From Ephemerocybe angulata (taxonomy: Eukaryota; Basidiomycota; Agaricomycetes; Agaricales; Psathyrellaceae), in NCBI GenBank assembly GCA_013368325.1, contig JAACJK010000176.1, positions 1 through 64,000 on the forward strand: a DNA stretch of 64,000 nucleotides, in the 5' to 3' direction. The translations under genes and the position numbers were made by a program. How positions within the stretch are numbered: position 1 is the first letter of the stretch; the number at the start of each line of letters is the position of its first letter. The notes beneath the pieces were generated by a model that did not search any database, was not told the origin of the DNA, and saw only the letters and a list, made by a program, of their open reading frames with translations. Below, piece after piece: positions 11,077-21,661 of this stretch.

Positions 11077-12179
11077 TCAGCTTCGTGTCCACTTGACGGT
11101 AAAATATAAGTACACACCGGTTTGTATCCTTTCAGACGAACCACATGACGAAGGGACGTTTAAGTTCCACGTTATCGAAGGAATGCGAGAACCGTAGCTT
11201 CCAGCGTCGGTGAAGTGGACGGAGTACATCAGGAGGTCGGGATACGCCCTGGAGAGTGCGGGGCAGGAGGGGTTCATTGGGCAAAGGTGACGTCCAATCG
11301 CGCGCGTTGCGTTTTCGAACATGGTAAAACCGTGGCCAACGAGCCTATCAAACACGGGGATGTCGAACGTTGATGAGCCGTCTTCAGGGATGACGATGGT
11401 GAAAAGCCCCTTGCGAGCCTCGGTGAGTTCGGGATAAAGGCAAACCGCGTCGTTGGAGGTGATGAAATTCATGAGGGCGGTTGTTGGGGCTTCGGTGATT
11501 AACGCAATAGGGGGGACACGACATTGTATGAATAGAATCTCTCGGTCGAGCGTCGTATTGACCATGCGGAAGATCTTGACGATGTTGTCTCCGTATCCGT
11601 AGTGGCGGTATCCCAGCACCGTACATTTCTCATACGTGTGGAGGAGCGTGTCGACAAGGCGGTAGCCATTTCCCCGATCATCCGATGCATCGTTGTCGTC
11701 GTAAACCTGTTGGTGTGGGGCACCCAAGTCCGGGTGGGAGTCGGTGCTCGTCTGTGTATACACCTCCAGGACGCGAGGCATTGGGACTTCCTCGGCAAAG
11801 ATTCGAAGAGCCGCCATGCCTCCGATCACAGCCCCGTAGTACTGCATGGACTCGAGAAAGGGAGCGGGATCGAGCCCAAAGGTCCGGAGGGTGTTGCGCA
11901 CGCGTGTAGTGACCGGGGTGGCTACCAACTTCTCCATGTGAAGGCACGAGTCGTGTAGGGAGCGACGGTCAGAGAAAGGGAGCAAGGAGACGATGAAGAG
12001 GGAGAGATCGAGAGGAAGGCGAAGTATTGGTGCGTCCTTGTCAGACGCTGACAGAAGGCGGTCATGAATACGACTGAATCAGACCTATCGGGAGACTTAC
12101 TATGTCGCTTGTTACAGAAGCTGCACCACTCCAGCTCCTCCCGGTACGGATAACGCTGAACGAGCCTTCGGATGCGCAT
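11077..12179 (-). CDS. Conserved-looking protein of unknown function, 349 aa
   Basis: Two exons on the minus strand (12179 to 12101 and 12047 to 11077) join across a 53-base GT-AG intron into an uninterrupted 349-residue protein. The first ATG is 12179 (MRIRRLVQRYPYREELEWC). The first exon carries a Cys-x2-Cys pair (WCSFCNKRH), followed by an amphipathic or hydrophobic stretch (LPLDLSLFIVSLLPF). The remainder is a globular, mixed alpha/beta-like sequence with no motif I can name (TVLGYRHYGYGDNIVKIF, FITSNDAVCLYPELTEARK). The open frame extends upstream without an ATG, so a longer start would need another exon. It is the only clearly intact coding gene between 1 and 16,000. Confidence 0.7.
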
Positions 12180-12469
12180 CGGGGATGGGACAGGTAGGAG
12201 TGAAACGTAGGGAGTGAAGTGGGAGGGAGACGGGAAGTGTCGCGCGTACAATGGGTGCAATTCAAGGTTTCCCACGCCCCATCTGGCAGCCCCTCTCGGC
12301 GATGCTCGACGAGGCACACGACATTTGTCGGCGGGTCTCCGTGACACGGAAGGGGTCAGCACAGAACGGTACACAGACCCGTGAGCTGAAAGTCAGATAA
12401 TAATAAGGATTCCAATGTCTACAGAAACATTGGACAGAACCAGCCATACAAATGCATGACTAGTTGATA

Positions 12470-14665
12470 CAAAAGCAAGCGCCCGCCTCTTAGAGAAGCA
12501 TTGCAGCAGTGGTTTGTGTAGTACGATGTCTGTAGGAACAACGGTTGTGTGGTCAGCAGTGGCACACTGTTTCGGGGCGGCCGTCCCACCTGTGGTATTA
12601 ATCAATGCCTCCAGAGCAAACGCAGGCCACATTTCATCGGAAAGTTGCTTCCAGAACCTTTCGTCGGATTAACAACTCTTACAGAAGCATTGCATGGGCG
12701 GTTTGAGTGGCACAATGTCTCTAGAAACAACGGTTCACTGGCACACTGTTCTGGGGCGGCCAACCCACCTGCGGTAATTATCGATGCCTCCAGAGGAATC
12801 GCAAGTCACATTTCGTTGGTGGGTTGCTTCCAGAACGTCTCGTTGGGTAACCGCCCCTTACCGAAGCATCGCAGGATTGGTTTGGGCCGTGCACTGTCTG
12901 CTGAAGCAACGGCCAGGCGGTGTACACTGCAATCATCGACGCCTCCAGAGGAAACACATGTCGCTTTTCGTCAGCGCATTGCTTCCAGAACGTCTCGTTG
13001 GATGACCACCTTTGACTGAAGCAAGGCAGAGTTGATTTGGGCGGTGCGATGTCTGTAGAAGCAATGGAAGGAGGGTCACCACTGGCGCACTGTTTCGGAG
13101 CGGCGGACCCACCTGCGACAATACCGATGCCTCCAGAACAAACGCAGGTCACATTTCGTCGGTGGGTTGCTTCCAGAACTCCTCGTCGGGTGACCGCCCC
13201 TTACCGAAGCATTGCAGGCCTGGTTTGGGCCGTGCGTTGCGGCCGGGCGGTGCTTTCAGAAGCATCGCAAGGGTGGTTTGGGTTGTACAATGTCTCTAGG
13301 AACAACGGTTAATACCGATGCCTCCAGAGGAAATGCACGTCACATTTCGCCCGTCCTTTGATTCCAGAAGCTCTCGTTGGATGACCACCGCTTACTGAAA
13401 CAATGCAGAGGTGGTTTGGGCGGTGCGATGTCTGTAGAAGCAATGGAAGGAGGGTTAACACTGGCGCACTGTTTCGGGGCGGCGGACCCACCTGCGATAA
13501 TACCGATGCCTCCAAAGGAAATGTAGGTCACATTTCGCCCGTTCTTCGCCTCCAGAAGCACTCGTCGGACGACCACCGCTTACTGAAGCAATGCAGAGGT
13601 GGTTTGGGCGGTGCGATGTCTGTAGAAGCAAGGGACGGGACCTTAATACCGATGCCTCCAGAGGAAATGCAGGTCACATTTCGCCCGTCCTTTGCTTCCA
13701 GAAGCACTCGTTGGATGACCATCGCTTACTGAAACAATGCAGAGGTGGTTTGGGCGGTGCGATGTCTGTAGAAGCAATGGAAGGAGGATTAACACTGGCG
13801 CACTGGTTCGGGGCGGCGGACCCACCTGCGATAATACCGATGCCTCCAGAGGAAATGTAGGTCACATTTCGCCCGTTCTTCGCCTCCAGAAGCACTCGTC
13901 GGACGACCACCGTTTACTGAAGCAATGCAGAGGTGGTTTGGGCGGTGCGATGTCTGTAGAAGCAAGGGACGTGACCTTAATACCGATGCCTCCAGAGGAA
14001 ATGCAGGTCACATTTCGCCCGTCCTTTGCTTCTAGAAGCACTCGTTGGATGACCACCGCTTACTGAAGTAATGCAGAGGTGATTTGGGCGGTGCGATGTC
14101 TGTAGAAGGAAAGGACGGGACCTTAATACCGATGCCTCCAGAGGAAATGCACCTCACATTTCGCCCGTCCTTTGATTCCAGAAGCTCTCGGTGGATGACC
14201 ACCTCTTACTGAAGCAATGAAGAGGTGATTTTGGTGGTGCGATGTCTGTAGAAGGAATGGATGGACGGTCAACCCTGGCGCACTGTTTCGGGGCTCCGGA
14301 CCCACCTGCGATAATACCGATGCCTCCAGAGGAAATGTAGGTCACATTTCGATCGTTCTTTGCTTCCAGAAGCACTCGTTGGATGACCACCGCTTACTGA
14401 AGCATTGCAGGACTGGTTTGGGCCGTGCGTTGTCTGTAGAAGGAATGGATGGACGGTCAACACTGGCGCACTGTTTCGGGGTGGCGGACCCACCTGCGAT
14501 AACACCGATGCCTCCACAGGAAATGCAAGTCAGATTTCGCGCGTACCTTGCTTCCAGAAGCACTCGTCGGATGACCACCTCCTACTGAAGCAATGCAGAG
14601 GTGATTTGGGCGGTGCGATGTCTGCCGATACAATGGTTGCTTTCGGGCAGCGGGACACCTGCAAT
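12470..14665. repeat. Tandem array of 146-bp and 188-bp units
   Basis: Twelve copies of a landmark reading ATGCCTCCAGAGGAAATG or a close relative begin near 12605, 12784, 12940, 13127, 13318, 13506, 13652, 13840, 13986, 14132, 14320 and 14508. The spacings are 179, 156, 187, 191, 188, 146, 188, 146, 146, 188 and 188. The two length classes differ by 42 bases. The longer form carries an extra block with CTGGCGCACTGTTTCGG. Neither length nor their sum (334) is a multiple of three, and apparent open frames change from unit to unit, so the array is not coding. Sequence identity rises from the left edge to the middle, where a 146+188 pair is itself duplicated (13318 to 13651 and 13652 to 13985). 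A partial unit flanks each end. Confidence 0.92.
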
Positions 14666-14974
14666 CATCCACCAGAGCCACTCGTGATGCAGGGAACCGA
14701 CTGGCGAGGTATGCGCGGTGGGAATGGCTGTAGAACCACAGGATGGATAAACACTCGTTACGCAAGAAACACATTCTGAAATCTGGGAGTAATCTCTACA
14801 CAGACATTGGTGGGCGGACGCACTGCGCTCGATATCCATATTGGAAAAGAAAGGGGTGGACGTAACGGCCAGGGATAAGGAACTATAAGATCTAAAAGCC
14901 TCCTGCCCTCTTTCTCCTCCTCCTAGGCTCTGGATATCCGAGGTGCACTGAGCGGATTGGGATGTTGAAAGAGC

Positions 14975-15001
14975 TGTGCCACGCCGTTCAGGCGTGGCAC
15001 A
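14975..15001. repeat. Perfect inverted repeat, 11-bp stem
   Basis: TGTGCCACGCC and GGCGTGGCACA are exact reverse complements separated by five bases (GTTCA). The element lies just past the right end of the tandem array and outside any recognised gene. It could act as a transcript hairpin, a protein-binding palindrome or a small element end. Confidence 0.8.
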
Positions 15002-15045
15002 CAGCAGGTTTGATCTAGCGTGGGCATTATTTACAGCTTACATAA

Positions 15046-15067
15046 TCATCCTCGCGGGCGAGGATGA
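15046..15067. repeat. Perfect inverted repeat, 10-bp stem
   Basis: TCATCCTCGC and GCGAGGATGA face each other across two bases. A near copy of the left arm (CATCATCCTCACGG) follows directly. The region 14842 to 15667 otherwise holds no convincing gene. A minus-strand open stretch at 15316 to 15666 has no recognisable family or exon context. Confidence 0.75.
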
Positions 15068-15667
15068 CCATCATCCTCACGGGGGCGGTGTGTCTGGACC
15101 AACATAGCTATCAACGGATGCCCCGGATTGATGGACCAATCAGATTTCAAAACGCCTACTGATCGGACATAAATTTGCAGGGAATATTTCTGCCGCTGAA
15201 TCGGAGTCGCTTTCTTGTTCTTTTAGATCCCCACTGCCAACCAATACTGACTTTTGGAATCTCAAAGGCAGGTCTTCCCGGTGACCTTGGGCATGACATC
15301 AAACTGGGCGCTAACTCAGTTTACGGGAATAGACGCCGATATCCACGCGTCATATGCCATAAGATTCGTCGATGCCCCCAAACTCCCTGTTTCTCCAATT
15401 TGGTGAGTAATTGCCCGATGACACAATGCGGGAAGCTTCAGTGCGCCTGGGCAATGCGAAGGATGTGGAGTTCCTGAACAAAGTACTTGAATCTCAAAGT
15501 CTGGGAGCACAACGGCTATATGTAAACAAAGTGGAGTGTGTGGGGCTCGGGAGCCATCGTCATTATCGTACGCACCAGTATGGTATAAGTAAGGGACAGT
15601 CCTGAAAACAGCGATTGAAATTAGCACATCTCTCGACTCCCCAAACACAGCAAACCTTTTACCCATT

Positions 15668-16014
15668 ATGTCCCATCGTGCGTCCAGAATGGATCCTCGG
15701 CTGATAGTCCAACTTTACTGAACAATCACCAATCTAGACGAAAAAGATCCAGCTAATGTTGCTCGCGGACTCAAACTCTTACAGTCGACAAACTCACCTT
15801 AAACTCGATTGTAGCTGAGGATGGCAAATCCAATACAGAGTCTTACGTCGACGCGGATATGAATCGGGTCCTTGCAGGCTACAAATCAACTATTGCCAGT
15901 GAGTAAAGTCGACGGGTCAAGAGGTAGACATACTCACGTCATTCTACAGAGCCTCGTACTTCGGAGAACGCCAAGGCTCACGCTGAGCAAATCCTTGATG
16001 AGCATGCTGCGTAA
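15668..16014 (+). pseudogene. Con-6 family gene, frameshifted in the first repeat
   Basis: Con-6 proteins are short, hydrophilic fungal proteins built from two repeats, named after a conidiation gene of Neurospora and often induced in sporulation or stress. Splicing exons 15668 to 15677, 15738 to 15898 and 15950 to 16014 gives MSHHEKDPANVARGLK, the hallmark start of repeat one, and then RVLAGYKSTIAKPRTSENAK with AHAEQIL, a clear second repeat, ending EHAA and TAA at 16014. Between them, after GLK near 15768, the frame runs into TAA. Adding one base in the AAAC region would restore the frame through to KSNTES. Either the gene is dead or the consensus has an error. The introns (60 and 51 bases) have normal ends. 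Confidence 0.7.
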
Positions 16015-16181
16015 GGTTCTGAGATGTTGTCGATACACCTTTCACCGTGACTCGTTCTCCCAATGTAATATATAATTCTTTCCTCAATCCTTCCAAAATG
16101 ACTGGACGCATCGAAGTACAATCTTGTATGATGCATCATCAGGCTTCCAAATCATAATCTATGATCTAAGGGCATACCTAC

Positions 16182-16786
16182 TCATGCATCTTCATCCTCC
16201 TCCTCCGTGTCTTCCCCAGACGTGCTTCTCCTGCCTCCAGCAGTAGTTACAGGGGCTGGAAACCATCCGAAACGAGCCAAGTCCACTCTCATTTCACCTG
16301 TTCTCCCTACTGTCACTTCGACTCCCTCCGCTTCGAGAGCATCGCGCTGTCTTTGCGCCCCGTCCGACCCAGGACCTCGGGATGATATGGTTCCCGAAGC
16401 TCCTAAGACGCGTTGCCAGGGGATAGGCGGGTTCGTTTGGGGCGAGAGGAACTTCAAAGCTAGGAATACCGACCGGGGAACACAACACTGAGTGAGCCGG
16501 CGAAAACATTTAGGGTTGAGGGGCGCACCTTGGCCTACGTGTCTTGAATGCCGGGGCATTCCGATGAGCTTTGCGATGTGCCCTATCAGAAATACACCAA
16601 GCAGTGTGTAACCGCCAGAGATAATGACTCGAAAGATAACCTACCATAACTCGTCACACTTCCCACAGGAATCTCGCGTACTTTGTCATAAACCTGAACG
16701 AAGAGAGAAGGAGCTTGAGCTTTTGGAAGGGTTCGTGCGAGTAATGAAATAGCACCAACCGCTGCATGAAACTCAGCGCTGTCCAT
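16182..16786 (-). CDS. atl1: Alkyltransferase-like DNA repair protein (ATL)
   Basis: ATL proteins bind O6-alkylguanine in DNA and hand the lesion to nucleotide excision repair. They resemble MGMT but lack the alkyl-accepting cysteine. Four exons (16786 to 16760, 16693 to 16645, 16582 to 16529, 16459 to 16182) assemble without a break. They give MDSAEFHAA, VYDKVREIPVGSVTSYG (DNA-binding wing and helix), GHIAKLIGMPRHSRHVGQ (with the intercalating-arginine region) and ALKFLSP, then the active-site loop PWQRVLGASG. The MGMT motif would be PCHRV; tryptophan replaces the cysteine, as in fission yeast Atl1. The C-terminus ends in a Ser/Thr/Glu-rich tail (EDTEEEDEDA). Total about 135 residues, usual for the family. 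The intron 1 donor GTTGGT is unusual but needed to join HAA to VYD. A GGGCGCTT motif lies about 110 bases upstream. Confidence 0.92.
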
Positions 16787-16895
16787 CGTGACGGGTCGAG
16801 GAAGTGGAAAAGTTAGGGGGCTGACGGAACCGAGCATTGAATCAGCAGATCAAACTCCGCGCTCGGCAAGCGCCGGCCGAGGAAGGGGAGGCAAC

Positions 16896-16925
16896 TTTGG
16901 GCGCTTAATTATATCGGGCGCCTTT
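16896..16925. promoter_or_regulatory. GGGCGCTT-type motif pair upstream of ATL gene
   Basis: TTTGGGCGCTTAA at 16896 is followed closely by TCGGGCGCCTTT near 16914, about 110 to 140 bases upstream of the ATL start codon. The core resembles E2F/MBF-type G1/S promoter sites, which would suit a DNA-repair gene. The same core recurs elsewhere in the window. Function is inferred only. Bases 16926 to 17292 hold no gene. Confidence 0.35.
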
Positions 16926-17292
16926 CGGAACGTGCTCAGTCAGTTTCTCTCTGATGTTCGAGAGATATAAGGCAGAACTCTTCTACAGGGTATTGATTTC
17001 TATTCTGTCCTGTCCCAGACCTCAGGCCTCAAACTCCTGAGGAGTATACGTCGCCTCATGGACTTGAGGTGCGCTTTGATGGGTCCGATTAGGTCGGACA
17101 ACTGAATGAATAAACCAGCAAAGCTGCAGGCGGCGTAAAACAGGCTACATACTTCGTGTCTGGGCTATACTAAGCATCATGTCGTGCAATACACACTGTC
17201 CATCATCAGTCATAAACCAATCGTACAGGAAATAAGAAAGTCCGCTAGGCAAAGTTCATAGTACACAACCATATCCCAATGAGAAACTCCGC

Positions 17293-18536
17293 TTAGAGGG
17301 ACAAGTAGCCAGATGTGACAGCGATGATTAGGCTTCCCAGCACCCCGAAGATAGCACCTCCAGCCAGATGAACCGCCGAGTTGTTGTTGGAGGCCTGTGA
17401 GGTCCCTGAGGAATTGGGCGTAACAGTGGACTGAACTTTCGCTGTTGAAGAACCTCCGGTCGTTGCGGGAGAAGTCGTGGTTGGTGGTGACAGAACCTGT
17501 TGCGGAACGGACGCGGGTTCGAGTTAGCACCGAAGATCCTTGGGCCGACGTCGAGAAACTCACCCCGCTCAAGACATGTGCAACTCCGTTGCTCATGATG
17601 ACATTTCCGCGTTCAACGGCAACGTCGTTAATGAAGAGCTTTCCATCCCGCTTGTGGACGGTGACGGGGACGCCGAGGAGGGTCTGATAATCCTTGCCGT
17701 CCTCGACCGCAGTCGAGTACGCAACATCCCCAACAATACTGTGATACTTCAGGGCATCTGCAACCTGGGTTGTTGTAAGGGCTTTGACGTCGACACCGGC
17801 CGATTGAAACGCGGCGTCTGTGGGAGCGAAGCAGGTGAACTTGGGGGTAGTATCGACGGTCGTGGTGAGATTGGTTTTTTGAAGAGCCTCAAACAATGTG
17901 TTGAGCTGGGCGACCTGTGCCGTTTTCGTGCAGGGTTGGGGAAAATTGAGGACCCTGAATCCTCATGTTAGCCTAGCATAAGAACACGAGGTCGCCCGGA
18001 GCATACCTGTCGATAACGTGCATAAACCCATCATCGAACGCGACGTCGGACTGTGTCACGTTCGCCGGTGTCCCAATTCCCGAGAAGATCCTGAGATCGG
18101 TGGGTGCTTGCTCCTGGCCCGTGCTCCCGAATGCACTGGCGTAGACGACGTTCGGCTGACCTGCTAGGTTGGCGAAGGTATCGCTTAGAAGCTTGGTATC
18201 GACGAGAGCGCCACCCTCCTTGGAGAGGTCCGTGCTCCGCAGAGACAGCGGAAGGCTGTGGTAGGATACGACCTCGCGAGCGGAAGCTTCGCTGATACTC
18301 CCAATATCGGCGACCCCAGCATCATTAAGGTACTGTGTCAAGGCATCGTTGTTGGGTGCCAGCAGTGTCCCTCCCTGGGTGGTGAGATCCCCCAGAACGG
18401 AGGGAAAGCGAGTGGATATTGCGCCTAGTGTCGATAGCTCAGGCCGTTGGTTGATGGCATCCTGGATGGAAATGGCGAAGCAGAGGAGGGGGGAAGCGAT
18501 GAGGAGGAGTGCAGCGGTGCTCTGAGTCCGGAACAT
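17293..18536 (-). CDS. Secreted two-domain fasciclin (FAS1) protein, GPI-anchor-like tail
   Basis: FAS1 domains mediate adhesion and matrix interactions at the cell surface. Three exons (18536 to 18007, 17954 to 17564, 17496 to 17293) give about 374 residues. There is a signal peptide (MFRTQSTAALLLIASPLLC), FAS1 domain one with TLLAPNNDAL and ending GFMHVIDR, a short link VLNFPQPC, and FAS1 domain two with FTCFAPTDAAFQSAG and ending VIMSNGVAHVLSG. Each ends in the family H2-type motif. Next come a Ser/Thr-rich spacer and a hydrophobic C-terminus (AIFGVLGSLIIAVTSGYLSL) typical of GPI attachment. It is a close paralogue of the gene at 20004, with the same exon phases and a last exon of identical length, arranged head to head. 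Function beyond adhesion cannot be told. Confidence 0.93.
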
Positions 18537-20003
18537 TGTGGAGGAAGAGGCTCTCGGATTGGGAGAAAGTTCAGGGCGCTGTCAAATCCCTTTATATACT
18601 TATCACATAAGCCGCTTCCTCCCCAGGCATGGGCGCCTTTTCGGCCGGAGTATGCATTCTAGGCACATGAGTTAATTCATTCGCCGGACGATGCCAAGAT
18701 GTGATGAACATGCTATCACCCTTGCTATTACCTTTCTCGGTCCCCACTTAAATAAGAATCGCTCGGTCGGCTGTGCAACTGGCAGTGCTCAAGAATTGAC
18801 CAGATAATACATAGGCCAGAGGTCTCATGAAACACCTGTTTCGGGCTGGTTATGGGGTAGCGCCGGTACATTCGCAGGACCGTTGGCTTGTTTGTGAGGT
18901 ATGGAGGTGTTCGATGAAGGGACGTTGAGAAGTTAGGAATCCTACTGGCAACGTTTCCCTCTGCAGGCGCAGGGGTTTTCCGTCCCACTAATTGAGGCGG
19001 CGCATCGACTCTGAAGCTTGTCCGTGGGTGACTCCCGAGTCCGCTCCAGGTACTTCTCCCAGATCCTCGAGACTAGTGATTCGTGACTTGAAGTCGGTAC
19101 GGGGCAATTGGAGGAGGGAAGCACTGAGTCGTTTGGTGAAAGTTACATGGATGCGGCAGCACGGCACCAATATCGGAGATACCGATATCAAACTCCGACC
19201 CCCAGAATTGGGGCTGCCACTGAACCCAAATCATTTCTCCCATGATCACCCATTTCTTGGCTCTCTACTTTTTCGATCTAGACGTTGTGAAAGGTTGTGA
19301 ACCGCACTTGTATTGCTGCTCGACTTCATCTTGGAGAATCTGAGACAATCCCACTCATCGGAGCCTCGAACATCGCAGGTCACCCACACTAGAAGAATTC
19401 ACGACTGAAGCGGCAAACCTGACGCCACTATCTCTGAAGTCTCCAATGACGACTACTATTCTGCTGCATACCTGGGCTGGACCTTCTATCCATCATACTC
19501 ATACACTGCGAAACGTTCTGGGGCCCTGCGACCGATTTGGGTATGCACATTCGTGTGCTCCACAGGGCGGGCGCTTACTTATCACCCGGACCTTGTCCTC
19601 ATGCTTCCTCATGGTGTTCGTTCTCAAAACCTTTGCAGCCGACTGAAAGGACAAGTCTCCCGAGCTTGGAGTTTGTGAACGGCGTGTATACGCATCTGGA
19701 TTCTATTCTTCATCTAGGCTTCGCAGCATCGGCTTCCAAGAGAATCATACTGTTGCATCATCCGATTCCCGGATTCTGGCATCTATCCAAATCGAACACA
19801 CCGTGACTGGAACGGCGAACTCCAAGCCATTCATCCTGCTTCCCGGTGTAAACAACGTCATTTCATCTCAGCCCATTCGGTGGCGTTAGACGCCCAGGAG
19901 TGATAAATAAGAGGTCAGCTGGCGGGGGTTGCCTTTGTCGATCGTCGACGGAGCCCCACCTCCTGGCACCTCTTTCCCCCAGCTCCCTCCCCCCGTTCTC
20001 ACT
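18537..20003. other. Shared upstream region of the divergent FAS1 pair
   Basis: About 1.5 kb separate the two start codons. No convincing gene is seen; short open stretches have no family match. Pyrimidine-rich tracts precede the plus-strand start (TCTTTCCCCCAGCTCCC). The space is ample for two independent promoters, so bidirectional control is possible but not shown. Confidence 0.5.
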
Positions 20004-21244
20004 ATGTTACCTAGTATCGCTCTCCTCTTTGCCTCAGCCTTCGCCTTGCTCGCCCTCTTGCCTTTTTCCATCGCTCATGGTATCGCAGGGGTCATCGCAG
20101 CCCATCGGGAACTTTCGACCCTCAGTGCCATCATCAACCAATATCCACAGCTGCTTGAGGCTCTCACCAGCACAAATGGAACGTTCCTGGCACCATCGAA
20201 CGCAGCTATCGACACCTTCGTGGCAGCACAAGGGGCCGACCTTAGCGCCATCAGCAACGACACAATCCAGGCTCTAGTTTCTTACCATCTACTCCCGACC
20301 GCGCTTAGCGCTGCGAACTTGAGCGTCGCGGGAGGCGCAATCGCACAAACCTCCCTTCTGTCGCAAGCATATGCGAATCTGCAGGGGGCTTCGAATGTGG
20401 TGTACGCCAGTGCATACGGAAGTGCTGGCCAGGACAGTGGTCCCAGTGGCCTGAAGGTTTACTCTGGCGTCGGAACTCCTGCCAACGTTACCAGCTCAGA
20501 CCTCGCGTATCCGGGCGGGTTTGTGCATGTCATTGATCGGTGCGTTGCATGTGCCATATACGCAGTAACTGTAACTGACTTTAGCCTAATAGCGTCCTCA
20601 ACTTCCCTCAGCCTTGCACGAAGACGGCCCAAGCGGCGCAACTCTCTACTCTTTACGACGCTTTAGTCAAGGCAAACCTCACCGATTATGTCGATACTAC
20701 CGCGAACTTCACCTGTTTTGCCCCAACGAACACCGCATTCCAGGCTGCGGGGATCGATCTGGCTGCGCTGTCCAGCCAACAACTCGTGGACGCCTTGAAG
20801 TATCACAGTATCGTTGGCAGCGTTGGGTACTCCACTGCGCTCGAAGACGGAAAGGAATACCAAACTCTGCTGGGCGTTCCTGTGACAGTCCACAAGCGAG
20901 ACCAGCAGCTCTTCATTAATGATGTCGCAGTCCTGCAGTCTAATGTGATCATGAGCAATGGAGTGGCTCATGTCCTGAGCGGGGTAAGTCGGTCCCTGAA
21001 TCCTGATGCACGATGCAATATTAACCCTCAATTCGCTCAGGTTCTCACTCCGCCAGCCAACGCCACGACCACGACTAGTAGCGCCAGCAGTACTTCAACC
21101 AGCCCTGGTGGTGCTTCAACAACCGGGACGGCTGCAGGGTCCTCTACTGGGACTGCTGGCAATGGGGCCGTCTCCTTGAGCGCCCGTGGTGTTACCTGTT
21201 ACATGATCGTCACCCTCATCTTCACTTCGCTCGCATTTGCTTGA
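20004..21244 (+). CDS. Secreted two-domain fasciclin (FAS1) protein, GPI-anchor-like tail
   Basis: Exons 20004 to 20539, 20593 to 20983 and 21041 to 21244 give about 376 residues. The true ATG is 20004 (MLPSIALLFASAFALLALLP, a signal peptide); the open frame upstream has no ATG. FAS1 domain one runs from ELSTLSAIINQYPQLLEAL to GFVHVIDR. Domain two has FTCFAPTNTAFQAAG and ends VIMSNGVAHVLSG. A Thr/Ser/Gly-rich spacer and hydrophobic end (CYMIVTLIFTSLAFA) suit GPI anchoring. Several N-x-S/T sites are present. Exons two and three have the same lengths as those of the paralogue at 17293 to 18536 (391 and 204 bases), so the pair arose by an inverted duplication and then diverged. Confidence 0.94.
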
Positions 21245-21661
21245 TTACTCTCAAATTCCTCTTGACACTCTTCAAATTCCATTTCAACCTGTGTCCGATT
21301 CCGCTTTTACCTTTTCGCTATTCAAGGCTCCCGTTTAGCTATTTCAATCTGTACTTATCTATTCTTATCAGTGAAGCTTGTGAAGCCCAAGCCCCAATTA
21401 TAGCATCGCACATCGCGTCGCGCACAGCTTCCGAAGGGTCGCAGCCCCATTCGACCTCTCCTGATGGGCATCTCGGCACAGCCATAGTAGTTGCAAGACT
21501 CCGAAGGGCGTCGACATCTGGAATAGTTCCGTTGTTTACGCCAAACCACCACCATCACCGCCCTCCTTGTATACGAGCAGGTCTCGAAGGACAGTCGCTG
21601 AGCGCTGTACCGTAATACACTTTAACTTCAAGCGTTGATCACTTGAAGCCTCTTATCCAAC

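Noticed and set aside
12470..14665. CRISPR-like array
   Set aside because: Units are contiguous and fully repetitive with no unique spacers, the host is a eukaryote, and no cas-like genes are present.
12549..14779. Long open stretches inside the tandem array as a repeat-protein gene
   Set aside because: Unit lengths 146, 188 and 334 are not multiples of three, so the frame changes each unit; open stretches occur on both strands as by-products of the repeated sequence.
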